Positions 24,455 through 33,907 of a stretch of 33,907 bases of DNA are shown one piece after another. How positions within the stretch are numbered: position 1 is the stretch's first letter; every line of letters begins with the position of its first letter. The stretch is from Competibacteraceae bacterium UBA6584 (lineage in GTDB: Bacteria; Pseudomonadota; Gammaproteobacteria; Competibacterales; Competibacteraceae): NCBI GenBank assembly GCA_002433805.1, contig DJIW01000002.1:1238-35144 (forward strand), written 5' to 3'. The translations under genes and the position numbers were made by a program. Under the pieces are notes generated by a model. That model ran no database searches. It had not been told where the DNA came from and worked only from the letters and a program-made list of their open reading frames with translations.

Positions 24455-25327
24455 ATGCCTGACCGCGATTCCCTACGCCGCTTCTTGTTCGAGCACTTGG
24501 ACGCGCGCGGCGAGATCGTCCATCTCGACGCCGTTTGGCGGACGGTGCTGGAACGCCGGGACTACCCGCCGGCGGTGCGTCAAGTGTTGGGCGAGGCGAC
24601 CGCCGCCGCCGCGCTGCTCTCGGCCGCCATCCAGTTCGACGGCTTGATGACCTTGCAAATTCAGGCGAGCGGACCGCTGCGGCTGGTCGTGGTGCAAGTC
24701 ACCCCGGAACGGACGCTGCGCGCGCTGGCGCGCTGGGACGGCGAACCGGCGACGGGTCCGCTGCGAGAATTGTGCGGCGACGGCGCGCTGATCCTGAACC
24801 TCGATTCCGGTCAAGGCCGCGAACCTTATCAAGGGGTGGTCAGCCTGCGCGGCGAGCGGCTGGCCGAGGCGCTGGAAGACTATTTCGAGCGCTCCGAACA
24901 GCTGCCGACCCGGATTCAATTGACCGCCGACGCGCAAGCCGCCGCCGGCTTGCTGCTGCAGCGGCTGCCCGACGCCGGGCTCGCCAGTCAAGAGGACTGG
25001 AACCGACTGAGCCTTCTGACCGCCACCCTGCGACCGCAAGAATTGCTGGAGTTGGACGCCGCCGCGCTGCTGCGGCGGCTGTTTCACGAGGAGGACGTGC
25101 GCTTGTTCAAACCGGCGGCGTTCGGCTACCGCTGCACCTGTTCGCGGGAACGCACCGCCGCCATGCTTTACGCGCTGGGCGAGACCGAATTGCGGGAAAC
25201 CGCGGCGAAACAGGACACGCTTGAGGTCGATTGCGAGTTTTGCGGCCAACGCTACGCCTTCGACGCCATAGACTTAAGCGGTTTGCTCGCCGGCGCCGCC
25301 TCGGATGCCTCGATCACCCGCCATTGA
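24455..25327 (+). CDS. hslO: Redox-regulated holdase chaperone Hsp33
   Basis: Hsp33 is a cytosolic chaperone switched on by oxidative stress. Zinc bound by four C-terminal cysteines is released on disulfide formation, and the unfolded linker then binds client proteins. All four are present in this 290-residue protein: Cys227 and Cys229 (CTC) and Cys260 and Cys263 (CEFC). The N-terminal domain shows the family run ATAAAALLSAAIQFDGLMTLQIQ region (about 48-70) and EPYQGVVSL. No strong ribosome-binding site precedes the ATG at 24455. The next gene begins five bases after the stop, so the two are probably cotranscribed. Confidence 0.97.
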   Translation: MPDRDSLRRFLFEHLDARGEIVHLDAVWRTVLERRDYPPAVRQVLGEATAAAALLSAAIQFDGLMTLQIQASGPLRLVVVQVTPERTLRALARWDGEPATGPLRELCGDGALILNLDSGQGREPYQGVVSLRGERLAEALEDYFERSEQLPTRIQLTADAQAAAGLLLQRLPDAGLASQEDWNRLSLLTATLRPQELLELDAAALLRRLFHEEDVRLFKPAAFGYRCTCSRERTAAMLYALGETELRETAAKQDTLEVDCEFCGQRYAFDAIDLSGLLAGAASDASITRH

Positions 25328-25332
25328 CCGTC

Positions 25333-25851
25333 ATGCGCACCCTATTCAGCCTCTTTCTCGATATTTGCCTGTTCCGCAAAGCGCCTCAGGATGTGCCGTC
25401 GTCGATGGCGCTGTTGAAGCTGTGCCTGCTGGCCTATGCCGGTTCCGGCCTGCTGGTGCTGTTGATCAGCACGCCCGCGCCGGTGGCCCTGTTGCAAATC
25501 CTGCTGGATCTGGTGCTGTTGAGCGGGCTGCTCTATTTGGGCTTGAGCGCGCGCCGCCATCCCAAGCGCTTCGAGCAGACGCTCAGCGCGTTGGCCGGCT
25601 CCGGCACCCTGATGGGACTGCTGGCGTTGCCGCTGCTGTTTTGGCTCTCCGGCCAAGGCCAAGGAGACGGCGCGGCGCTGCCGTCGCTATTGTTATTAAT
25701 GCTGATGGTCTGGAGTATCGCGGTCATGGCGCATATCCTGCGTCACGCCTTTGAAGTCCCGACCTGGCTGGGCGCGGCGCTGGCGTTGGCTTACACCTTT
25801 CTATCGTGGACCTTGACCGGTTGGATCGATCCGCAACCCCCTCTGCACTGA
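25333..25851 (+). CDS. Uncharacterised inner-membrane protein, about five transmembrane segments
   Basis: I do not recognise a characterised family. The chosen ATG (25333) gives a 172-residue protein beginning MRTLFSLFLDICLFRKAPQD; a longer frame from 25231 would run through hslO and adds only an Arg-rich shadow sequence. Five hydrophobic stretches are visible at about 28-47, 51-73, 83-103, 116-138 and 143-165, with short loops and no obvious catalytic or metal-binding motif. It sits five bases after hslO and 42 bases before mpl. Cotranscription with either is plausible, but no function can be inferred from the sequence. Confidence 0.85.
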   Translation: MRTLFSLFLDICLFRKAPQDVPSSMALLKLCLLAYAGSGLLVLLISTPAPVALLQILLDLVLLSGLLYLGLSARRHPKRFEQTLSALAGSGTLMGLLALPLLFWLSGQGQGDGAALPSLLLLMLMVWSIAVMAHILRHAFEVPTWLGAALALAYTFLSWTLTGWIDPQPPLH

Positions 25852-25893
25852 ACCGGCGCGCCCATCCCCGAAGCGGCCGGAGAGAGTTCTGAC

Positions 25894-27258
25894 ATGCACA
25901 TTCACATTCTCGGTATTTGCGGCACCTTCATGGCCGGCGTCGCCCTGTTGGCCCGCGCCGCCGGCCACGCGGTTTCCGGCTGCGACGCCGGCGTCTATCC
26001 GCCGATGAGCACCCAGCTAGCCGAGGCCGGCATCGCGCTGCGCGAGGGTTACGACCCCGAACAGCTGACCGAATTCAAGCCCGATATGATCGTGGTCGGC
26101 AACGTGATGAGCCGGGGCAGGCCGCTGGTCGAGGCGATGCTGGACCGCAACCTACCCTACACCTCCGGTCCGGCGTGGCTGGCCGAGCATGTGTTGCGCG
26201 ACCGGCACGTGCTGGCGGTCGCCGGCACCCACGGCAAAACCACCACCAGCAGCCTGCTGGCCTGGATTTTGGAAGCCGCCGGCCGGGAACCCGGCTTTTT
26301 GATCGGCGGCATTCCGGCCAACTTCGGGCAATCGGCCCGCTTGGGCCGCGCGCCGTTGTTCGTGGTGGAAGCGGACGAATACGACACCGCCTTCTTCGAC
26401 AAGCGCTCCAAGTTCGTGCACTACCGGCCGCGCACGCTGATCTTGAACAATCTGGAATTCGATCACGCCGACATCTTCCCCGATCTGGCCGCGATCCAGC
26501 GCCAATTCCACCATTTGCTGCGGACCGTGCCGGGCGCGGGACTGGTCGTCGCCAACGGCCGGGACGCTCATCTGGCCGAGGTGCTGGCGATGGGCTGTTG
26601 GACGCCGGTGGAGCGCTTCGGCGTCGGCGACTGGGAAGCGCGCGCCAGCGCCGCCGACGGCAGCGCGTTTGACGTGTACTATCGCGGCGCGGCGCAAGGC
26701 CGAGTGGATTGGAGCCAACTGGGGCCCCACAATGTCTGCAACGCGCTGGCCGCGCTGGCCGCCGCCCGCCATGTCGGAGTGCCCGCCGCCGAGGCGGTCG
26801 CCGCCTTGGCCCGCTTCGAGGGCGTAAAACGGCGCTTGGAAGTGCGCGGCACGGTCGGCGGGGTGACGGTCTACGACGATTTTGCCCACCACCCCACCGC
26901 CATCGCCACCACGCTGGACGGCCTGCGCGCCCGCGTCGGCGCGCAGCCCATCATCGCCGTCTTGGAGCCGCGTTCCAACACCATGAAACTGGGCGTGTTC
27001 AAGGACAGCCTCGCCCCGGCGCTGGCGGCGGCCGACGCCGTGGTGCTCTATCAAGCGCCCGATTTAGGCTGGGACTTGGGGTCGGTGGCGGCGGCGCTCG
27101 GTTCGCGCGCGCAGATTTGCCCCACCCTGGACGCCACCTTGGCCGCCGTCCAGCGCCGGGTCGAACCCGGCGCTCACGTGTTGGTCATGAGCAACGGCGG
27201 TTTCGGCGGCATTCACGAGCGGCTTTTGCAAGGCTTGCGGGCGGACGCTTCCGGCTGA
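25894..27258 (+). CDS. mpl: UDP-N-acetylmuramate:L-alanyl-gamma-D-glutamyl-meso-diaminopimelate ligase
   Basis: Mpl re-attaches the recycled murein tripeptide to UDP-MurNAc, using ATP, in the cytoplasm. The 454-residue Mur-ligase family protein has an N-terminal nucleotide-sugar domain beginning HIHILGICGTFMAGVALLAR. The P-loop is GTHGKTTTSS (111-120), the central motif is EADEYDTAFFDKRSKFVHY, and the ligase-type DDFAHHPTAI and ALEPRSNTMK-like LEPRSNTMKLG follow. GFGGIHERLL near the end is typical of Mpl rather than MurC. A good GGAGAGAG ribosome-binding site precedes the ATG. The gene fits with the wall-turnover enzymes encoded elsewhere in the window. Confidence 0.96.
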   Translation: MHIHILGICGTFMAGVALLARAAGHAVSGCDAGVYPPMSTQLAEAGIALREGYDPEQLTEFKPDMIVVGNVMSRGRPLVEAMLDRNLPYTSGPAWLAEHVLRDRHVLAVAGTHGKTTTSSLLAWILEAAGREPGFLIGGIPANFGQSARLGRAPLFVVEADEYDTAFFDKRSKFVHYRPRTLILNNLEFDHADIFPDLAAIQRQFHHLLRTVPGAGLVVANGRDAHLAEVLAMGCWTPVERFGVGDWEARASAADGSAFDVYYRGAAQGRVDWSQLGPHNVCNALAALAAARHVGVPAAEAVAALARFEGVKRRLEVRGTVGGVTVYDDFAHHPTAIATTLDGLRARVGAQPIIAVLEPRSNTMKLGVFKDSLAPALAAADAVVLYQAPDLGWDLGSVAAALGSRAQICPTLDATLAAVQRRVEPGAHVLVMSNGGFGGIHERLLQGLRADASG

Positions 27259-27342
27259 ACCGCGCCCCTTCGGCAACCCCGGCCCGATCCGCCGCTGCGC
27301 GTTCGCGCTTTTCGGCTTCGGTCAAGGCCGGACCCTACGCGA

Positions 27343-29712
<2,370 letters not shown>

Positions 29713-29866
29713 GGGGGTATCGTCTAGCGGCGGTTCAGACCGCGAACGGGTTTATCGCATGGAAACCGTTGGGCGGCCAGAGAGGGCGAGCTCGCTTGCT
29801 TGAAGCGGCGCGCGCGCCTTTCTTGTATGATTTGATGGTCCATCACGCGATTGTATGCGGTATCGA

Positions 29867-30388
29867 ATGGCGAACTTCCTCGGCGAATTCGAATGCAAGC
29901 TCGATTCCAAGCTGCGAATCGCGCTGCCGGCCGCGCTGCGAAAACAGCTGCCCGTCGAAGCCGAGGGCCGTTTGGTGGTCAATCGGGGCTTCGAGCAGCA
30001 TCTGGTGTTGTATCCCTTTACCGAATGGCGGCGCGTGACCGCCGAGCTCGACCGCTTGAATGGCTTCGTCAAGAAAAACCGCGAGTTCGTGCGCTATTTT
30101 CACCGGGGCGCCACTGAGTTGGAACTGGACGCCAGCGGTCGGCTGCTGTTGCCGCGCCGGCTGCTGGATTATGCCGGCATCCGCGAATCGCTGATCCTGT
30201 TGGCCTACGGGCAACGCATCGAGTGCTGGGACCCTACCCTGTATGAGAATCTGCTGTCCGACGAACCCGCCGATTTTTCCCGCTTGGCCGAGGACATCAT
30301 GGGCGGCGCGGGGCGGTCGGAACGGGAGGGGGAGCGGTTTTCGGATTTTCGGGATCTGCCGCCGCTGCCGTCGGGTTCCCGTCACTGA
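29867..30388 (+). CDS. mraZ: MraZ-family DNA-binding protein, Bacteroidetes-like and outside a dcw cluster
   Basis: MraZ proteins are ring-forming, SpoVT/AbrB-like DNA-binding regulators that normally repress the division and cell wall (dcw) operon. From the ATG at 29867 (MANFLGEFECKLD) the product has 173 residues. ATG 29855 adds four residues and is equally possible, since no ribosome-binding site favours either. Both DxxxR loops are present: DSKLRIALP and DASGRLLLP. The text NRGFEQHLVLYP, FVKKNREFVRYFHRGATELELD and the tail DEPADFSRLAEDIMG match, as I remember it, the Bacteroidetes form rather than the usual gammaproteobacterial MraZ. No rsmH/ftsL follows and no TGGG direct repeats are seen upstream. 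The 3' 92 bases overlap the convergent ABC gene. Target and role are open. Confidence 0.88.
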   Translation: MANFLGEFECKLDSKLRIALPAALRKQLPVEAEGRLVVNRGFEQHLVLYPFTEWRRVTAELDRLNGFVKKNREFVRYFHRGATELELDASGRLLLPRRLLDYAGIRESLILLAYGQRIECWDPTLYENLLSDEPADFSRLAEDIMGGAGRSEREGERFSDFRDLPPLPSGSRH

Positions 30389-31046
30389 GCGCGGGCGCGC
30401 GATCCAATACGATGGCGGGTCCGGCGGCGTCGGTGGCGTCGGCGGGATCGTGGGTGACCAGCAAGGTGGGCAACCGGCGCTGGCGGGCGTGTTCGAACAC
30501 GAAGGTGCGGATTCGCGCGCGCAATTCGGTGTCCAGTTTCGAGAACGGTTCGTCCAGCAGCAGTGCTTCGGGTTCCGCCAGCAGCGTCCGCATCAGCGCG
30601 GCGCGGGCTTGCTGACCGGCGGACAGCGTCGCCGGATCGCGCCCGCCCAACCCTTCCAGGCCGGCGTCCTGCAAGGCGGTTTCCACGCGAAAGCGCCGCG
30701 TTTGGCGGGAATGCCCCGCGCGCAGTCCGAACGCTAGATTTTCGGCCACGCTAAGGTGTGGAAAGAGCAGGATGTCTTGAAACAAAATCCCGATCCGCCG
30801 CTGTTCCAAGGGTAGCCCCGTCAGTTCGCGTCCGCCGAGCCGCACCGAGCCCCGAGCCTCAAACGCGGGCGGTAAAATGCCGCAAATGTAGTTGAGCAGC
30901 GTGGATTTGCCGCAACCGCTCGGGCCCATCACCGTGACTACCTCGCCGGGGTGGACCGTCAGATTCAACGGCGCGAACAACAGGCGGTCTTGCAGGCGGA
31001 TGCGGATGTCCTTAAGGACCAGCATTCGAGAATCGTTGACGTTCAT
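30297..31046 (-). CDS. ynjD: ABC transporter ATP-binding protein, YnjD type
   Basis: This ATPase powers the importer encoded with it. From the ATG at 31046 the product has 249 residues: Walker A GPSGCGKST (41-49), Q-loop Gln90, signature LSAGQQARAALM (141-152), Walker B ALLLDEP (161-167) and switch His199 in LLVTHDP. The frame is open upstream to 31571, but that stretch is out-of-frame sequence of the permease gene. The start lies one base after the permease stop. The last 30 or so residues are Pro/Ala-rich, beyond the ABC fold, and their coding sequence overlaps the mraZ 3' end on the opposite strand. Confidence 0.93.
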   Translation of the reverse strand: MNVNDSRMLVLKDIRIRLQDRLLFAPLNLTVHPGEVVTVMGPSGCGKSTLLNYICGILPPAFEARGSVRLGGRELTGLPLEQRRIGILFQDILLFPHLSVAENLAFGLRAGHSRQTRRFRVETALQDAGLEGLGGRDPATLSAGQQARAALMRTLLAEPEALLLDEPFSKLDTELRARIRTFVFEHARQRRLPTLLVTHDPADATDAAGPAIVLDRAPALSDGNPTAAAADPENPKTAPPPVPTAPRRP

Positions 31047-31047
31047 G

Positions 31048-32751
31048 TCAGCCCGGCCGTCGCTTGGCGATCCACAGCGCCACCGCGAAGCCCAATAGCG
31101 GCAGCGTCGCCTGCACGGCGGCGTAAACGCCGATGATGCGTCGGTTAGCGCCGCTCGCCAGCGTGACCGCCTCGGTGGTGATGGTCGCATGACGGCCCGC
31201 GCCGGCGAACAAAGTCGGCAGATATTGCGCGACGCTGATGGAGAACCCCACCGCCGCCGCCACCGCCACCGGCCCGCGCAGCATCGGCAGTTTGACCCGC
31301 CAGAAAACGCGGGCGCGGCTGGCTCCCAGCGCCAGCGCGGTCTGTTGGTAGCGCGCGTCGAACGCCCGCCAGGGGTCGGCCAGCGACAGAAAGACATACG
31401 GCAATACGAACAGCAGATGCGCCCAGACCAGCGCCGGCCAACCCCCATCCAGGCCGGTCCACACCAAAAGCACTTGAATCCCAAACAGGAAGCCGACTTG
31501 CGGCGCGAGCAAGGGGAGGTACAGCAGCCACAGGCTGCGGCCGGCGAAGGTCGGTCGCTGGCGCGCTTCATGCTCCAGGCAGGCGACCGACAGCCCGAGC
31601 GCCAGCGCGGTCGCCGCCACGCCGATGATCGAGGTGGCCCCGATCATGGCCGACAGATTGTCGGTTTGACCGGTCCAATTCTCTAGGGTCCACCGTTCGG
31701 GCCAAGCCAGCGGAAAGGACCAGTGGCGGGCGACAGACCACAGCAATAGGCCCCACATGCTGAGCGTCGCGCAGGCGAATACCATGCCGCCGCCGCCGAG
31801 CGCCAAGCGTCGGGCGATGCCGCCCATGCCGCCGCGCCAGCCGCCGATCACCCAGAATCGGCTCAAGCGCCCCAGCAATCGGACCGTGCCTTCCCAGGCG
31901 GCCAGCGAGGCCAAAACCAGCAGAGTCAATAAAACGGCCGCCGCCGCTGCGGGCAAGCGCCAGCTCAACTCAGGATCGTTAAACCAGCGCAGCGCCCGAA
32001 CCGCCAAGGTCGGCGGCGTGCTGGGGCCGATGATCAAGGCTACATCCACCACGGTCAGCGAAAACGCCAGCGCGGCGAACACCGGCAAGCGCAGCAGGGG
32101 ATAAAGTGACGGCAGGATGACTTTAAAGAAAGTGGTAATGGGGCCGTAACCGAGCGAACGGGCGGTGGCCGACCAGGATTCGACCGGCAATTGCGAAAGC
32201 CCGCTAAGGCCCATAAACAAGAGATAAGGCGTTTGCTTGAGCAACAGCGCCAGGATCAGGCTCAGGCCCCAAGGATCCTGCGGTCCGAAGCCGGCGAGGT
32301 CCGGCGGCCGATCCCAGCCGGTCGCCCACGGCGAAAACCAGCGCGCCAGCCAGCCGCTGGGCGCGATCAAGAAGGCTAGCCCGAACGCCAGCGCCGCGTG
32401 AGGGACCGCCAATAAGGGCGCCAGGATCTGGCGGATGCGACGCAGCCAAGGGGTGTGGTGGCAGGTGGCCAGCAAGGCCAGCGCCAGCAGCAGCGACAGC
32501 GAAGTCGTCGCAAAGCCGGTCCACAGGCTCAGCGCCAGCGACTGTCCCAAGCCGGGGTCGGCCAGCAAGATCCGCCAAGGCTCCAGCGAAAAACCGGCGG
32601 CGCCCACCACCGGCAACCAGCCGAACGCCGGCAACAGCGTGCCGGCCAGACCGGCGGCAATGGGAGCCAGCAAAATCACCAGCGTCAGCGCTGGCGCGCG
32701 GGCGAGCGCGGTCGCGCCCCAGCCGGCGCGCCGCCGCGTTTCGTGGCTCAC
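31048..32751 (-). CDS. ynjC: ABC transporter permease, fused double-domain YnjC type
   Basis: This is a 567-residue permease with about twelve membrane segments, made of two homologous halves. Each half carries an EAA-type ATPase-contact loop: SLGYGPITTFFKVILPSLYP in the first and ALGASRARVFWRVKLPMLRG in the second. The GTG at 32751 (VSHETRRR) is preferred because it follows the binding-protein stop by one base (TAACGTG); a frame to 32856 would run inside the binding-protein gene. Fused permease halves with a single ATPase and a YnjB-like binding protein match the ynjBCD arrangement. The family relates to sulfate, thiamine and iron importers, but the substrate is unproven. Confidence 0.92.
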   Translation of the reverse strand: MSHETRRRAGWGATALARAPALTLVILLAPIAAGLAGTLLPAFGWLPVVGAAGFSLEPWRILLADPGLGQSLALSLWTGFATTSLSLLLALALLATCHHTPWLRRIRQILAPLLAVPHAALAFGLAFLIAPSGWLARWFSPWATGWDRPPDLAGFGPQDPWGLSLILALLLKQTPYLLFMGLSGLSQLPVESWSATARSLGYGPITTFFKVILPSLYPLLRLPVFAALAFSLTVVDVALIIGPSTPPTLAVRALRWFNDPELSWRLPAAAAAVLLTLLVLASLAAWEGTVRLLGRLSRFWVIGGWRGGMGGIARRLALGGGGMVFACATLSMWGLLLWSVARHWSFPLAWPERWTLENWTGQTDNLSAMIGATSIIGVAATALALGLSVACLEHEARQRPTFAGRSLWLLYLPLLAPQVGFLFGIQVLLVWTGLDGGWPALVWAHLLFVLPYVFLSLADPWRAFDARYQQTALALGASRARVFWRVKLPMLRGPVAVAAAVGFSISVAQYLPTLFAGAGRHATITTEAVTLASGANRRIIGVYAAVQATLPLLGFAVALWIAKRRPG

Positions 32752-32752
32752 G

Positions 32753-33907
32753 TTAGCGGCTGTAACGCGCCCGCCATGCGGCTTCCAGCCGCTCCATCCA
32801 ACTCGGATGCGGTTCGGGCAAGGGCGGACCCAATTCGCCAGGGCTGAGGGTGGCAATGCCGCGTTTCAGCCGGGTAAACCGTTCGCGGTCGGCGGCGGAC
32901 AACTTTTCGAGTCCCAACACCGTCGGATCGCCCCAGACGGCGGGGTCCAATTTGCGGGCTTGCGCTTCGGGCGATAGCAAAAAATTGGCGACGACCTGCG
33001 CGGCTTCCTTGGCGCTGGAGTTGTATGGAATGGCGACGAAATGGGTGTTGGCGATGGTGCCGCCCGCCAGCACGTAGGTGCGCACGGTATCGCGCAAATT
33101 CCCCTTTTCGATTTCCGCCGAGGCGTCGTTGGGGTTGAGGCTGAAGGCGATATCGATTTCGCCGTCCGCCAGCAGTTGGCGCAGCGCCGGCGTGCTTTGC
33201 GGAAACGTTTGGCCTTGCCGCCACAGATGCGGTCGGATTGCATCCAGCCAACCCCACAGCGGGGCGGTCACCGCGCCGAACGTGCTTTCGACGACCGGTT
33301 TTTGCAAAGCTTCGCGCTGGTCGGTCAATTCGTTCAGGATTTGTTTGAGGAAGGTCGAACCGAGGGAATCGGGCGGTTCCGGGTAAGTGAACCGGCCGGG
33401 GTGGGCCAGGATATACGCCATCAGTTCGGAGGCGGATTTCGGCGGGTTTTGCAGCTGGGCGGTGTTGTGGATAAACACCAGGTGCGATTTGCCCCAGGGC
33501 ACTTCCATGCCTTCGACGGGTTCCGTGAAATCCAGGGTGGTGCTTGGGATGGTGATCGTATCGACCGAGGGATAATGGGGCAGCCGCCCGGAAAACGGTC
33601 CGAACAACAAGCCGTTGCTCTTCATCGCATGAAAATTTTCACCATTGAGCCAGAGCAGGTCCACCGTGCCTTTTTCGTTGCGGCCCGCATATTTTTCGGC
33701 CAGGATCCGCGAGACCGTTTCGGCGATATCGCTGACTTTCACATGCTGGAGCGTGATGTCGTAGCGTTCCTTGACCTGCTCCCCGACCCAGGCGATATAG
33801 GCGTTGACTTTGTCATCGCCGCCCCAGGCGTTCCAATAGACGGTCTGGCCTCGGGCTGTTTTCTCGGTGTCTTCCCAGGTGGGGTCGGCGGTCGCCCCGG
33901 TTGTGAT
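32753..33907 (-). CDS. ynjB: ABC transporter substrate-binding protein, YnjB type, 5' partial
   Basis: The frame runs to the right edge: beyond the GTG at 33742, often taken as a start, the codons continue as EKTARGQTVYWNAWGGDDKV and then YIAWVGEQVKERYDITLQH. The signal peptide and true start are therefore outside the window, and about 384 residues are present. QTVYWNAWGGDDKVNAYI is the mature N-terminus typical of YnjB-like binding proteins; DLLWLNGENFHAMKSNGLLFGP and MEVPWGKSHLVFIHN are further family landmarks. It is the first gene of the operon with the permease and ATPase (single-base gaps between stop and start codons). The substrate is unknown. Confidence 0.9.
   Translation of the reverse strand: MTTGATADPTWEDTEKTARGQTVYWNAWGGDDKVNAYIAWVGEQVKERYDITLQHVKVSDIAETVSRILAEKYAGRNEKGTVDLLWLNGENFHAMKSNGLLFGPFSGRLPHYPSVDTITIPSTTLDFTEPVEGMEVPWGKSHLVFIHNTAQLQNPPKSASELMAYILAHPGRFTYPEPPDSLGSTFLKQILNELTDQREALQKPVVESTFGAVTAPLWGWLDAIRPHLWRQGQTFPQSTPALRQLLADGEIDIAFSLNPNDASAEIEKGNLRDTVRTYVLAGGTIANTHFVAIPYNSSAKEAAQVVANFLLSPEAQARKLDPAVWGDPTVLGLEKLSAADRERFTRLKRGIATLSPGELGPPLPEPHPSWMERLEAAWRARYSR

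Noticed and set aside
27259..27342. Shared terminator between mpl and the convergent kinase gene
   Set aside because: No stable stem with a T-tract on either strand could be found by eye in these 84 bases.
29798..29832. Sigma-70 promoter for mraZ (TTGAAG and TATGAT)
   Set aside because: The spacing between the two hexamers is 20 bases, outside the usual range, and no extended -10 is present.
31047..31571. Upstream extension of the ynjD frame
   Set aside because: It overlaps the permease gene out of frame and is rich in Arg, Cys and Trp; the ATG at 31046 begins the ABC domain.

Overview
The window is about 34 kb of GC-rich bacterial chromosome. The gene order on the minus strand, mreB-mreC-mreD-mrdA-rodA-mltB-rlpA-dacA-ybeD-lipB-lipA, with gatCAB divergent from mreB, is the arrangement known from Gammaproteobacteria such as Pseudomonas and its relatives. 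A GC-rich, signalling-rich environmental gammaproteobacterium is the best reading. The genus cannot be fixed from the sequence; a Competibacter-like lineage is only a guess.

Layout: (1) 1-3402 is a visibly AT-richer accessory block. It holds the C-terminal part of a GHKL/Hsp90-like ATPase protein and a translationally coupled unknown protein on the plus strand, facing a DNA cytosine-5 methyltransferase on the minus strand. It looks like a horizontally acquired anti-phage or modification module whose 5' part lies outside the window. (2) 3502-9281 is a four-gene minus-strand signalling operon: a CheB-CheR-PAS fusion, a PAS histidine kinase, a single-domain response regulator, and a receiver-PAS protein that ends in a kinase dimerisation domain lacking its histidine. 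That last gene stops where the AT-rich block begins. (3) 9456-20974 is the elongasome and lipoate supercluster, interrupted by a strong intrinsic terminator between rlpA and dacA and closed by another after lipA. (4) 21094-24319 is gatCAB. (5) 24455-27258 carries hslO, a small polytopic membrane protein and mpl. (6) 27343-29712 is a large hybrid histidine kinase. (7) 29867-30388 is an isolated MraZ that looks like the Bacteroidetes type, away from any dcw cluster, overlapping tail-to-tail with (8) a ynjBCD-type ABC importer whose binding-protein gene runs off the right edge.

How the genes work together: mreBCD, PBP2 and RodA build the lateral wall. MltB, RlpA and DacA trim peptidoglycan, and Mpl recycles the released tripeptide, so much of the window serves wall synthesis and turnover. 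LipB and LipA make the lipoyl cofactor, and GatCAB makes Gln-tRNA and/or Asn-tRNA. The accessory layers are the defence-like block, two sensory systems and the MraZ/Ynj pair. The most promising places for undescribed biology are the 1-3402 module, the pseudo-kinase at its border, and the orphan MraZ. No tRNA, rRNA, CRISPR array or insertion sequence was recognised, and no gene-free stretch exceeds 300 bases.
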